Positions 50,233-58,683 of a stretch of DNA of 63,204 nucleotides are shown here, one piece after another; positions within the stretch are counted from its first letter, which is position 1; each line of letters starts with the position of its first letter. Made by a program: the position numbers and the translations under genes. The DNA is from DATGZH01 sp035297265 (GTDB lineage: Bacteria > Actinomycetota > Acidimicrobiia > Acidimicrobiales > RAAP-2), in assembly GCA_035297265.1 (NCBI GenBank), contig DATGZH010000021.1, positions 1-63,204 of the forward strand, read 5' to 3'. The notes under the pieces were generated by a model. That model did not search any database, was not told the origin of the DNA, and saw only the letters and a list, made by a program, of their open reading frames with translations.

Positions 50233-50979
50233 GTGGACGACCGGGCCCTCGTGGCCGTGCTCGACGAGGCGGCCGCGGCCGTGCGCACCGCCCTCGACGG
50301 CCTCGAGGACTGGGGACCCTCGGGCGGGCACCAGGGCCAGTACCGCTTCGACGTGGTGGCCGATGCCGCGGCCTTGGGCGTGCTCCACGGGGCCGGCCTC
50401 GCCGTCCTCTCCGAGGAGTCGGGACACACCGGGCCGGACGGTCACCCGGTCGACGACCTCCTCGTGGTGCTCGACCCCGTCGACGGCTCGACCAACGCCT
50501 CGCTCGGGCTCCCGTGGTACGCCACGAGTCTCTGCGTGCTCGACGCCGAAGGGCCGCGGGCCGCGGTGGTGGTGAACCAGGCGTCGGGGATCCGGTACGA
50601 GGCGGTGCGGGGTGAGGGCGCGCGGCGCGACGGCCAGGCCGTCTCGCCCTCGGGTTGCACGGTGCTCGGCGAGGCGGTGATCGCGGTGACCGGGTTCCCG
50701 TCCGGCCACCCCGGGTGGTCCCAGCTGCGGGTGCTCGGCTCGGCCGCCCTCGACATCTGCGCCGTGGCCGAGGGCGTGCTCGACGGCTACGCCGTCGTCG
50801 GCCGCTCCTACCTCCACTCCTGGGACTACCTGGGCGCCCTCCTCGTGGCCACCGAGGCCGGGGCGGTGGCCGACGACCTCGGCCACGAGGACCTGGTGGT
50901 GCGCGAGGCGGCCCGCCGCCGCCCGGTGGTGGGCGCCACGCCGCGGTTGCTCGAGGCGCTCGTGGCCAAGCTGGCCTGA
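50233..50979 (+). CDS. Inositol monophosphatase family protein
   Basis: A 248-aa Mg-dependent sugar/inositol phosphatase. SEESGHTG (metal Glu), VVLDPVDGSTNASLGLPWY (metal Asp pair, ~residues 78-96) and SWDYLGALLVATEAG (~195) are the three family motifs. Mycobacterial relatives dephosphorylate inositol phosphate, histidinol phosphate or PAPS; which applies here is unclear. GTG start supported by the -10 box 7 nt upstream. First gene of a run with the LLM oxidoreductase (9 bp later) and hydroxyacid dehydrogenase. Confidence 0.9.
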   Translation: MDDRALVAVLDEAAAAVRTALDGLEDWGPSGGHQGQYRFDVVADAAALGVLHGAGLAVLSEESGHTGPDGHPVDDLLVVLDPVDGSTNASLGLPWYATSLCVLDAEGPRAAVVVNQASGIRYEAVRGEGARRDGQAVSPSGCTVLGEAVIAVTGFPSGHPGWSQLRVLGSAALDICAVAEGVLDGYAVVGRSYLHSWDYLGALLVATEAGAVADDLGHEDLVVREAARRRPVVGATPRLLEALVAKLA

Positions 50980-50988
50980 GGTGCTCCG

Positions 50989-51960
50989 GTGCGGGTGAGC
51001 GTGGCCGGTTCGATGAACCTCTCGTGGGCCGAGGTGCGCGAGGCGGCCGGCCTGGCCGACGAGCTCGGGTTCTTCGCCTTCTACACCGCCGACCACCTCG
51101 AGGCCGTGGCCGGCTTCGCCGACGAGGTCGGCCTCCTCGACGGGGTGGCCCTCCTCCTGTCGCTGGCCCCAGTGACCGAGCGCATCCGGCTCGGGGCGCT
51201 CGTCTCACCGGTCATGGTGCGGCCGCCCGTCGTGCTCGCCCGGACCCTCCAGACCCTCGACCACGTGAGCGGCGGGCGGGCCGAGGTCGGTCTCGGTGCG
51301 GGATGGGACCGTGGCGAGCACCGGACGTTCGGCCTCGACTTCCCGCCGACCAAAGAGCGCCTCGACCGCCTCGACGACGCCTGCGCGCTCCTCCACGCGC
51401 TGTGGGAAGGGGCGGAGGCGGTCAGCCGCGACGGTTACTACCCGCTCGACGGGGCCCGCCTCGTCCCCCGGCCGGTGCAGCCCGAGCTGCCGCTGCTCGT
51501 CGCCGGGGCCTCCGACCGGGCGGTCGGGATCGCGGCGCGCTGGGCGCGCCGCTGGAACGTCACGGGCTCGCCGGCCTTCGTCGCCGAGCGGGTGGCCCGG
51601 CTGCGGACGGCCGAGGCCGAGGCCGGGCGGCCCGTGGGCGCGGTCGAGGCCACCGTCCTCGTCCGGGCCGTGTTCACCGCCGAGCCCGAACGCATCGAAC
51701 GGCTGCGCGAGGGGGCCCGGCGCCAGGCGGCCCGGCCGACCGCACAGGCCCGGGCCGTGGCGGCGGGCGAGGACCCGGCCGAGGCCGTCTACGTCGGGCC
51801 GCTCGAGGGCGTGTCGGAGCGCATCGCCGCCTTCGGCGCGGTCGGCGTGGACCACGTCATCCTCGGGGTGCCCCGGCCCTGGGACCCGGCCGAGCTCTCG
51901 GCCATGGCCCGGACCGCCGGGCTCGGCGAGGCGGGAGCGACGACGGGAGGTGCTCGGTGA
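50989..51960 (+). CDS. LLM-class F420-dependent oxidoreductase
   Basis: A 323-aa TIM-barrel flavin/F420 enzyme. FYTADHLEAVAGF (~residue 31), ERIRLGALVSPVMVRPPVVLARTLQTLDHVSGGRAEVGLGAGW (~62-105), and a family-typical C-terminal GPLEGVSERIAAFGAVGVDHV match the luciferase-like superfamily. F420 dependence is inferred from the subfamily and cofC in this window; an FMN enzyme is not excluded. It is coupled to the next gene by GTGA. Confidence 0.85.
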   Translation: MRVSVAGSMNLSWAEVREAAGLADELGFFAFYTADHLEAVAGFADEVGLLDGVALLLSLAPVTERIRLGALVSPVMVRPPVVLARTLQTLDHVSGGRAEVGLGAGWDRGEHRTFGLDFPPTKERLDRLDDACALLHALWEGAEAVSRDGYYPLDGARLVPRPVQPELPLLVAGASDRAVGIAARWARRWNVTGSPAFVAERVARLRTAEAEAGRPVGAVEATVLVRAVFTAEPERIERLREGARRQAARPTAQARAVAAGEDPAEAVYVGPLEGVSERIAAFGAVGVDHVILGVPRPWDPAELSAMARTAGLGEAGATTGGAR

Positions 51961-52964
51961 AGGTCGCCGTCCTCGACGACTACTTCGACAGCCTGCGGAC
52001 GCTGCGGTGCTTCGAGCGGCTGGCCGCCCACGACGTCACGGTGTGGACCGACCACGTCGACGACGTCGACGGGCTGGCCGAGCGGCTGGCCGATGCCGAG
52101 GCGGTCGTCCTCATCCGGGAGCGCACCGCGCTCGGGGCCCCGCTCCTCGAACGGCTCCCCAACCTCCGCCTCATCAGCCAGCGCAGCGTGTATCCGCACA
52201 TCGACGTGGACGCCTGCACGCGGCTCGGGATCGTCGTCTCCTCCGACCTCCACGCCGGCACCCCCTCCTATGCCGCGGCCGAGCTGACCTGGGCGCTCGT
52301 GCTGGCGGCGGTGCGGCGTCTCCCCAGTCAAGTGGCCGCGCTCAAGGAAGGGCGATGGCAGACGGCCATCGGCACGACGCTCCGGGGCAAGACCCTCGGC
52401 ATCTTCGGCTACGGGCGCATCGGGCGGGTCGTAGCCGACTACGGGCGGGCCTTCGGCATGGAGCTCCTCGTCTGGGGCCGCCCACCATCGCTCGAGGCGG
52501 CCCGGGCCGACGGCTGCGCCACGGCGAAGAGCCAGGCGTCCCTCTTCGAGTCGGCCGACGTCCTCACCCTGCACCTGCGGCTCGTCGACGCCACCCGGGG
52601 CATCGTGACCGCCGGGGACCTGGCCCGGATGCGGCCCGACGCCCTCTTCGTGAACACCAGCCGGGCCGGGCTCGTCGAACCCGGTGCCCTCGTCGCCGGC
52701 CTACGGGCCGGACGCCCGGGCCTGGCCGCCGTCGACGTCTTCGACGACGAGCCCGTGGTCGATCCGAACGACCCGCTGCTCACGCTCGACAACGCCCTCT
52801 GCACACCGCACGTGGGCTACGTCACGCGTGACGAGTGGGAGCTCCAGTTCGCCGACATCTTCGACCAGATCAATGCCTTCGCCGTCGGGACGCCGACCAA
52901 CGTCGTCAACCCCGAGGTGCTCGCCCACGCCCGGGGGCTCACCCTCGGGGACACCCACGCGTAG
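51957..52964 (+). CDS. D-2-hydroxyacid dehydrogenase (NAD-dependent)
   Basis: A 335-aa NAD enzyme of the SerA/GyaR family. GxGxxG motif IFGYGRIGRVVADYGRAFG (~residue 144), catalytic Arg in VNTSRAGLVEPG (~226), Glu in VFDDEPV (~252) and His in CTPHVGYVT (~280). It would reduce a 2-oxo acid or oxidise a D-hydroxyacid. The start GTG overlaps the LLM stop, with GGGAGG just upstream. Confidence 0.9.
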   Translation: MKVAVLDDYFDSLRTLRCFERLAAHDVTVWTDHVDDVDGLAERLADAEAVVLIRERTALGAPLLERLPNLRLISQRSVYPHIDVDACTRLGIVVSSDLHAGTPSYAAAELTWALVLAAVRRLPSQVAALKEGRWQTAIGTTLRGKTLGIFGYGRIGRVVADYGRAFGMELLVWGRPPSLEAARADGCATAKSQASLFESADVLTLHLRLVDATRGIVTAGDLARMRPDALFVNTSRAGLVEPGALVAGLRAGRPGLAAVDVFDDEPVVDPNDPLLTLDNALCTPHVGYVTRDEWELQFADIFDQINAFAVGTPTNVVNPEVLAHARGLTLGDTHA

Positions 52965-52967
52965 GCT
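52962..52967 (+). promoter_or_regulatory. -10 box TAGGCT for the truncated thioesterase
   Basis: TAGGCT with 7 nt to the ATG, immediately after the dehydrogenase stop. Confidence 0.5.
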
Positions 52968-52974
52968 CCGCCCG

Positions 52975-53415
52975 ATGGCGCGGGAGGAGAGCAGCGAGGT
53001 GGTGAGCGCATCGCTGCTTGCGAAGATGCCCTACGGCGAGGGCCTCGGAGTCCGACTCGTGCGGGACACGCCCGAACGGATGGAAGGCGCGCTCGAGTGG
53101 AGCCCGGCCCGCTGCACCGCCGGCGGAGTGCTCCACGGTGGTGTGCTCATGAGCCTGGCCGACACCCTGGGCGCCCTCTGCGCCTACCTCAACCTGCCGC
53201 CAGGGACGGGGACCTCGACTGGCCCCGGGCTGACGTCCGGTCGCCGACCCGACGCGCGGCGGCGGACCGGCAGTACCGGTCGTCAGGCGGAGGAGCCGGC
53301 GCCGCAGCCGGCCCGGTGGGCCCCGTCGAGCATTGCGCCGCACTCAGGACAGAGGAGCCCGGCCCAGCAGGCCGGGTCGCCGCCCTCGTCCGTCTCGTCC
53401 GACTCGGGCGGTTGA
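52975..53415 (+). pseudogene. PaaI-family thioesterase, truncated/degraded
   Basis: A 146-codon frame. Residues 1-~81 are a good PaaI/hotdog thioesterase start (LGVRLVRDTPERMEGALEW, GGVLHGGVLMSLADTLGALCAYLNLPPG). After PPGTGTST the sequence turns into Arg/Pro/Ser-rich text without the second half of the hotdog fold, and its last 133 bp overlap the antisense DUF3565 gene. The break near 53216 fits a deletion or rearrangement that brought the neighbour's 3' end in. It may be nonfunctional. Confidence 0.62.
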
Positions 53416-53882
53416 CCTGACCGGTCGACGGCGAAGAAGGCGACCGAGCACCGCACCGGACCCACCACCTCGACCTCGTGGACGAGATCGGGCGGGAGGG
53501 CCTGCTCGCCACCCGCCTCGATCGTCATCTCTTGCGGAGTGGTGGATGACAGACGGATGCGGAGGGCTCCCTCGTCGACGCGGAGGACGCCCCAGGTGCT
53601 CGAGGCGAGGCGGTGGGACCGACGGAGGGCCGGGGGCAACGTCGTCTCGTCCCACGTCGGACTGCTCCGCACGAAGCGCACGTGTCCCGGTAGCTCCGCC
53701 CGGTCACAGAGGACGCACTCGAGCGGCGTCCCGAGTCGCGATCGGCGACCCTCCTCCTCGCTCACCCAGGGTCGGACCTGGAACGGCGGGCGGTGACGCA
53801 AGTGCTGGTCGTGACCGCAGGCAAGCTCGGCCACCCAGTCGCCCACGTCGTCGCGGTGGTAGCCGGTGATGGCCCGTTCCAC
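53283..53882 (-). CDS. DUF3565-DUF1971 fusion with C-terminal zinc ribbon-like tail
   Basis: A 199-aa protein. Residues ~1-65 match DUF3565 (ITGYHRDDVGDWVAELACGH, PPFQVRPWVSEEEGR, CVLCDR). Residues ~67-155 match DUF1971, the TehB-associated cupin-like domain (LPPALRRSHRLASSTWGVLRV, LVHEVEVVGPVRCSVAFF). The C terminus adds a CPECGAML motif with further Cys, a possible zinc ribbon. Function unknown; each module often sits near tellurite or metal stress genes. GTG start with TACGCT 6 nt upstream. Confidence 0.75.
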   Translation of the reverse strand: MERAITGYHRDDVGDWVAELACGHDQHLRHRPPFQVRPWVSEEEGRRSRLGTPLECVLCDRAELPGHVRFVRSSPTWDETTLPPALRRSHRLASSTWGVLRVDEGALRIRLSSTTPQEMTIEAGGEQALPPDLVHEVEVVGPVRCSVAFFAVDRSGQPPESDETDEGGDPACWAGLLCPECGAMLDGAHRAGCGAGSSA

Positions 53883-53888
53883 GGTCTC

Positions 53889-53894
53889 AGCGTA
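53889..53894 (-). promoter_or_regulatory. -10 box TACGCT for the DUF3565-DUF1971 gene
   Basis: TACGCT on the minus strand, then gagacc and GTG (6 nt). Confidence 0.58.
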
Positions 53895-53928
53895 ACGACG
53901 CGCTCGGCCAGGAGGGTCGGCGGCGCGG

Positions 53929-54915
53929 TCAGCCGAAGAGCGAGGGTGGACGGGTCCGCAGGTGGCGCTCGGCGTCATCGCAGATCGAGCGGATGACGTC
54001 GGCCGCCGGGCGGACGTCGTGGACGAACTGCGCCGACTGCCCGTAGAGGACCTCGCGGGTCTCCGCCGGCTCCGTTGGGCTGGAGGGGAGGGGCGCCCGT
54101 TCGAGGGCCAGCTCATCCTTGCGCCGGTCGAGCTCCTCCTCCCGGTCCCGCCACTCGTCGGTGAAGCGGTTGGCGTGGACCCGCTCGCCGATGCCGGCCG
54201 GCCAGACGAACGGGGAGAGGATGTCGTAGACCCGGGTGAACACGGTGTCCGTGCCGTCGCTGTCGACGATGAACCGTTTGTAGCCCTCGTCGACCTCGAC
54301 CGCCTCGGGCGTGGCCAGGAGGCGAGTCCCCAGCCACGCGCCGTCGGCCCCGGCGGTGAGGGCGGCGGCCAGGCTCACCCCGTCGCCGATGCCGCCGGCG
54401 GCGAGCACGGGGTGATCGGGGTGGCGGCCCACTACGCCGGTGAGGAGCGGCAGGAGGCCCATCGTCCCGGTGTGGCCGCCGGCCTCGTTGCCCTGCGCCA
54501 CGAGCACGTCGGCACCGGCCGCCACTGCCTGGTCGGCCGCGTCGAAGTGCTGGACCTGGCAGATGACGGGGATGCCCTCGGCCTGGCACCGGCGGACCCA
54601 TGGGCCCGGGTCGCCGAAGGAGAGGGCGATGGCCGCCGGCCGCTCGGCGAGGGCCGTCTCGAAGAGCGGTTCGACCGTTGGTAGGAGGTGGGTGAGGAAC
54701 CCGACGGCGAAGGGCCGGTCGGTCGTCCGGCGGACCGCGGCGATCTGCGACCGGAGCTGGTCCTGGTCCACCGAGGTGTTGACCCCTCCGAACGATCCGA
54801 GGGCCCCGCAGGCCGAGACGGCGGCGGCCAGCGTCGGGCCCGAGTGGAGGGTCATCGGCGCGGCCATCACGGGGTAGGAGAGCCCGAACATCTCGGTGAA
54901 CCGGGTCCGGAGCAC
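53929..54915 (-). CDS. Nitronate monooxygenase family protein
   Basis: A 328-aa FMN-binding TIM-barrel. MAAPMTLHSGPTLAAAVSACGALG at the N terminus, VAQGNEAGGHTG (~residue 140, with the catalytic His), and LAAGGIGDGVSLAAALTAGADGAWLGTRLLATPE (~170-205) are the family's motifs. It oxidises nitronates or acts as an enoyl reductase-like enzyme. GTG start with TAGCCT 7 nt upstream. Confidence 0.9.
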   Translation of the reverse strand: MLRTRFTEMFGLSYPVMAAPMTLHSGPTLAAAVSACGALGSFGGVNTSVDQDQLRSQIAAVRRTTDRPFAVGFLTHLLPTVEPLFETALAERPAAIALSFGDPGPWVRRCQAEGIPVICQVQHFDAADQAVAAGADVLVAQGNEAGGHTGTMGLLPLLTGVVGRHPDHPVLAAGGIGDGVSLAAALTAGADGAWLGTRLLATPEAVEVDEGYKRFIVDSDGTDTVFTRVYDILSPFVWPAGIGERVHANRFTDEWRDREEELDRRKDELALERAPLPSSPTEPAETREVLYGQSAQFVHDVRPAADVIRSICDDAERHLRTRPPSLFG

Positions 54916-54922
54916 GAATGGG

Positions 54923-54928
54923 AGGCTA
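54923..54928 (-). promoter_or_regulatory. -10 box TAGCCT for the nitronate monooxygenase gene
   Basis: TAGCCT on the minus strand with 7 nt to the GTG. Confidence 0.5.
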
Positions 54929-54981
54929 CCCAGCCGGCCCGCACGAACGTCGGGTCACCACTCGAGCAGCGTCCGAGAAGG

Positions 54982-56106
54982 TCAGCCCGTCCGGTCGAAC
55001 GAGATCACGGTCTTGATGCCCCGTGGGCGCTCGTGCACGAGCTCGGCGGCCTCCTCGGGCGGGTGGCGACCGGCGATGAGCTTCGCCGTGACCTCGGGCC
55101 AGTTGCGGCTGAAGGTGTCGAGGTCGCGGAGCGCCGCGGCAAAGGCCTCGGGCCCGGCGTTCACCGTTCCCAGCAGCACCTGGTTCTTGAGCACCATGCT
55201 CCGCATGAGCCGAGCGGGGTCCGAGGCGACGAGGTCCTGGAGCCCGGGCACACCCGTCATCACGTAGATCCCGTTCGTGCCGAGCACGTGCAGCGCCTGG
55301 AGGGCGAAGTGCGACTGGCCGGCCGCCTCGTAGACGACGTCGATGTTGCCGATGCCCGCCGCCAGCTCGTCGAACGTGGACGTCTCGGACGAGACGTAGG
55401 TCGCGCCGATGGCGCCGACGAGGTCGGTGCGGTCGCTCGGCGGCAGCTCCCGGGAGTAGACGAAGGTCTCGAAGCCCGCGGCGACGAGGGCCATCGCCCC
55501 GAGGATCCCCACCGGTCCGACGCCGAGCACCAGCGCCGAGAGGCCTCGGCCCAGCTCGGCCGGGTCCACGTCAGCGTCGACCCAGGGAGGTCGGCGCTGG
55601 AGCAGCCACGACAGCTGCGCCATGGCCTTCTCGGCGATGGTCAAGGGCTCGGTGAGCACGGCCACCGACCGCAGGTGCCCCGGCACCGGGGTCATGAAGC
55701 GACCCTCGTCGACGACGTACTCGGTCATGTACCCGTGCGCCTCTTTGATGCCCCGCTCGGTGAACCGGCCCGTGTAACAGAAGTCCTGGTGGCCGGTCCG
55801 GCAGGCGAGGCAATGCTCGTCGCCGCACGGTCGGCGCACGGACGGGACGACGAGGTCGCCGGCGCTGAGGTGCCCCACGGCGGCGCCGGTCTCGACGACC
55901 TCGCCGAGCGCCTCGTGCCCGAGGACGAGGTGCCGTGATCCCGGCGGCGGCACCCCGTACTCGAAGCTGCAGATCTCGCGGTCGGTGCCGCAGATCCCGA
56001 CGTCGAGCATGCGCACCATGACCTGGTCGGGTTGGACGAGGGTCGGCGGCTCGCACTCGATGACGCGGACCTGGCGCGCTTCGGGGAACACGGCGACCGC
56101 TTTCAT
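54982..56106 (-). CDS. Zinc-dependent glucose 1-dehydrogenase-like medium-chain dehydrogenase
   Basis: A 374-aa MDR enzyme. Catalytic Zn ligands in VGICGTDREI (~residue 40) and LGHEALGEVVE (~66), structural Zn Cys in CGDEHCLACRTGHQDFC (~95-111), the TEPLTIAEKA Glu (~150), and the Rossmann VLGVGPVGILGAMAL (~194) match the archaeal-type glucose dehydrogenase group. It would oxidise glucose to glucono-lactone with NAD(P). The divergent gluconolactonase gene next door supports this. ATG has GAGGGTGAG just upstream. Confidence 0.84.
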   Translation of the reverse strand: MKAVAVFPEARQVRVIECEPPTLVQPDQVMVRMLDVGICGTDREICSFEYGVPPPGSRHLVLGHEALGEVVETGAAVGHLSAGDLVVPSVRRPCGDEHCLACRTGHQDFCYTGRFTERGIKEAHGYMTEYVVDEGRFMTPVPGHLRSVAVLTEPLTIAEKAMAQLSWLLQRRPPWVDADVDPAELGRGLSALVLGVGPVGILGAMALVAAGFETFVYSRELPPSDRTDLVGAIGATYVSSETSTFDELAAGIGNIDVVYEAAGQSHFALQALHVLGTNGIYVMTGVPGLQDLVASDPARLMRSMVLKNQVLLGTVNAGPEAFAAALRDLDTFSRNWPEVTAKLIAGRHPPEEAAELVHERPRGIKTVISFDRTG

Positions 56107-56204
56107 GCTCACCCTCGCAAGTGGTCGGGATCTTCGGGAGCACCCGACGTCTCCCGCCGGCACCCTAACCTCACCGGACCGGCGGGCCCCCCCGCCGTCC
56201 CACC

Positions 56205-56210
56205 TACGCT
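56205..56210 (+). promoter_or_regulatory. -10 box TACGCT for the gluconolactonase gene
   Basis: TACGCT, then ggggcccc and GTG (8 nt). Confidence 0.52.
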
Positions 56211-56218
56211 GGGGCCCC

Positions 56219-57124
56219 GTGACCGCCGTGACCGTCGCTCCGTGGTCCAAGGAGGCCGGGCTGTTGAGCGAGGGCCCCCGGTGGCACGAGGAACGCGGCG
56301 AGCTGCTCTGGGTCGACATCATCGGTTCGAAGTTCCACCGGGCGTCGATCGGCCCCGACGGCGAGCTCGACGCCGTGGCCACGGTGGCCGTCGACCGCCA
56401 CGTCGGTGCGGTCGCCCCGACGACCGCCGGTGGCTATGTGCTCGCCGCGGGCACCGGGTTCCTGTACGTGGACGAGGAGGGCTCGGTGCACGAGCTCGCC
56501 CAGGCGGCGGCCGGCCGTGACGACGTCCGCATGAACGACGGTGCCTGCGACCGTCGTGGGCGTTTCTGGGCCGGCACGATGGCCTACGACGAGTCGCCGG
56601 GCAAGGGAGCCCTCTACCGCCTCGAGCTCGACGGCCGCTGCACGACCGTGCTGACCGGGCTCACGATCTCCAACGGCCTCGGGTGGTCGCCGGACGGCGC
56701 CACGATGTACCTCGCCGACAGCGGGGCCGGCGACCTCGACGCCTTCGAGTTCGACGAGCCGACCGGGGAGTTGGGTTCCCGGCGGACCCTCGTCCATTTC
56801 GAGGGCGGCGAGGTGGTGCCCGACGGCCTCACGGTCGACGAGGAGGGCGGCATCTGGGTGGCCCTCTGGGGCGGCGGCGCGGTCCAGCGCTACGCGGCCG
56901 ACGGGCAGCTGCTCATGACCGTCGAGATTCCGGCGGCCAAGCCCACCTCGTGCGCCTTCGGCGGCCCGGACCTGGCGACGCTCTTCGTGACGACGGCCCG
57001 GGTCGGGCTCGACGAGCTCGCGCTCAGCGCCCAGTCCCACGCGGGCAAGGTCTTCCGGGTGGACGGTCTCGGCGTGCGGGGCACGCCCTGCCTGCCCTAC
57101 CGCGGCTCGGTCACACCGCCGTAG
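56219..57124 (+). CDS. SMP-30/gluconolactonase family protein
   Basis: A 301-aa six-bladed beta-propeller enzyme. LLSEGPRWHEERGELLWVDI (metal Glu), VRMNDGACDRRGRFWAGTMAY (metal Asn, ~residue 105), ISNGLGWSPDGATMYLADSG (~155) and VPDGLTVDEEGGIWVALWGGG (metal Asp, ~205) are the calcium-lactonase motifs. It would hydrolyse the lactone made by the divergent dehydrogenase. GTG start supported by the -10 box 8 nt upstream. Confidence 0.88.
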   Translation: MTAVTVAPWSKEAGLLSEGPRWHEERGELLWVDIIGSKFHRASIGPDGELDAVATVAVDRHVGAVAPTTAGGYVLAAGTGFLYVDEEGSVHELAQAAAGRDDVRMNDGACDRRGRFWAGTMAYDESPGKGALYRLELDGRCTTVLTGLTISNGLGWSPDGATMYLADSGAGDLDAFEFDEPTGELGSRRTLVHFEGGEVVPDGLTVDEEGGIWVALWGGGAVQRYAADGQLLMTVEIPAAKPTSCAFGGPDLATLFVTTARVGLDELALSAQSHAGKVFRVDGLGVRGTPCLPYRGSVTPP

Positions 57125-57167
57125 AGCTCAGCCCGGGCCCAGGAGCGCGACGTCGACCGTCGGGCCC

Positions 57168-57173
57168 TACGAT
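57168..57173 (+). promoter_or_regulatory. -10 box TACGAT for the FAD reductase gene
   Basis: TACGAT 34 nt before the ATG, which has its own Shine-Dalgarno GGAGG. Confidence 0.4.
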
Positions 57174-57207
57174 CCACTTGACCGACGCGCTCGTGTTGGA
57201 GGAACCC

Positions 57208-58431
57208 ATGGCTGACCAGCGCACGTTCGTGATCATCGGCGCCAGCCTGGCCGGCGCCAAGGCGGCCGAGACGTTGCGGACGGAGGGGTTCGACGGACGG
57301 GTCGTCCTCATCGGGGAGGAACCGGTCCGTCCCTACGAGCGGCCGCCGCTCTCGAAGGACTACCTGCGGGGAGAGGTGGGCCCGGACGCGGCATTCGTCC
57401 ACGACGAGGGCTACTACGACGAGCACGGCATCGAGCTCCTGACGTCGACATCGGCCCAGAGGCTCGACGTCGAAGGTCGTCAGGTCACCCTGGACTCGGG
57501 CGAGACGGTCAGCTACGACGCCGTGCTCCTCACGACGGGGGCCGCCGCCCGACGGCTGTCGATCACCGGCTCGGACCTCGACGGCGTCCACTACCTCCGC
57601 ACGATGGAGGACGCCGACCGCCTGCGCGAGGCCCTCGGCCGCGGTGGACCCCTCGTGGTCATCGGGGCCGGCTGGATCGGGTGCGAGGTGGCGGCCTCGG
57701 CCCGGCAGATGGGCGTCGACGTCGCGCTCGTGGAGATGGGCGACCTGCCGCTGGAGCGGGTGCTCGGACCCGAGCTCGGCCGCTTCTATCGCGACGTCCA
57801 CGCCGAGCACGGTGTGGACATGCACTTCGGCACGGGCATCGAGGCGCTGCGGGGCGGATCGAAGGTCGATGCGGTCGACCTCACTGACGGCACCTCGCTC
57901 CCGGCCGACGTGGTCGTGGTCGGGGTGGGGGTGGCGCCCCGCACCGAACTGGCCGAGGCGGCGGGGCTGACCGTCGACAACGGGATCGTCACCGACGAGC
58001 ACCTGGCGGCCAGCGTGACCGGCGTCTATGCCGCCGGCGACGTGGCCAGCGCCTGGCACCCCGTGCTCGGTCGGCGCATCCGGCTCGAGCACTGGAGCTC
58101 GGCCCTGAACCAGGGCCCGGCGGCGGCGAAGAACATGCTCGGGGAAGCCACCCCCTACACGAAGATCCCGTACTTCTACTCCGACCAGTACGACGTCTCC
58201 ATGGAGTACGCCGGCCTGGCCACGACGTGGGACGACGTCGTGTTCCGAGGCGACCCAGCGAGCCGCGAGTTCATCGTGTTCTGGACCGAGGACCATCGCG
58301 TCCGGGCGGGCATGAACGTGAACGTGTGGGACGTCAACCCGGCCATCGCCGCCCTCGTGTCCTCAGGGAACCCCGTCGACCGGGACCGCCTCGCCGACCC
58401 CGACGTCGAGCTGACGAGCTTGGCCCCCTGA
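57208..58431 (+). CDS. NAD(P)/FAD-dependent ferredoxin reductase-like oxidoreductase
   Basis: A 407-aa flavoprotein of the putidaredoxin/rubredoxin reductase type. FAD motif FVIIGASLAGAKAAETLR (~residues 7-24), RPYERPPLSKDYLRGE (~44-59), the NAD motif VVIGAGWIGCEVAASARQ (~149-166), and VYAAGDVASAW (~272) are in the expected order; a C-terminal reductase domain follows. It could deliver electrons to a ferredoxin and cytochrome P450 or oxygenase encoded elsewhere. ATG has GGAGG 6 nt upstream. Confidence 0.9.
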   Translation: MADQRTFVIIGASLAGAKAAETLRTEGFDGRVVLIGEEPVRPYERPPLSKDYLRGEVGPDAAFVHDEGYYDEHGIELLTSTSAQRLDVEGRQVTLDSGETVSYDAVLLTTGAAARRLSITGSDLDGVHYLRTMEDADRLREALGRGGPLVVIGAGWIGCEVAASARQMGVDVALVEMGDLPLERVLGPELGRFYRDVHAEHGVDMHFGTGIEALRGGSKVDAVDLTDGTSLPADVVVVGVGVAPRTELAEAAGLTVDNGIVTDEHLAASVTGVYAAGDVASAWHPVLGRRIRLEHWSSALNQGPAAAKNMLGEATPYTKIPYFYSDQYDVSMEYAGLATTWDDVVFRGDPASREFIVFWTEDHRVRAGMNVNVWDVNPAIAALVSSGNPVDRDRLADPDVELTSLAP

Positions 58432-58659
58432 CAGGTGGTGCGGTCGCCCTCGACCGAGTGAGCGGTCGGGTCATCCCACGCTGAGGACGACCCGTTCACC
58501 TCGGCCGAGACGGCGGGTCTAACGTTCTGTGGGACGGGGGAACGAGGCGGGGGGTCATCGTCTCCTTCGGTCGGCTCTGGTCGACCCGACATCGGCCCGG
58601 GCCAAGGACCAGGTGACGACATCGCCTCGGTCGAACCGGTCGACGGTCGGAGGGCAGCC
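58432..58659. other. Upstream region of the LuxR-family gene
   Basis: I see no gene here. A TAACGT hexamer at 58520-58525 is the best -10 candidate for the luxR-family transcript, which would leave about 130 nt of leader containing the 7-codon ORF. Confidence 0.3.
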
Positions 58660-58683
58660 ATGGACGTGGAGGCTTGCAATTGA
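58660..58683 (+). CDS. 7-codon leader ORF overlapping the LuxR-family start
   Basis: ATG GAC GTG GAG GCT TGC AAT TGA encodes MDVEACN. It has a very good Shine-Dalgarno sequence (GGAGGG, 5-nt spacing), and its TGA overlaps the TTG start at 58680. Translation of it should control or feed the long gene. Alternatively the TTG uses its own GGAGG (7-nt spacing), inside this ORF. Confidence 0.42.
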   Translation: MDVEACN

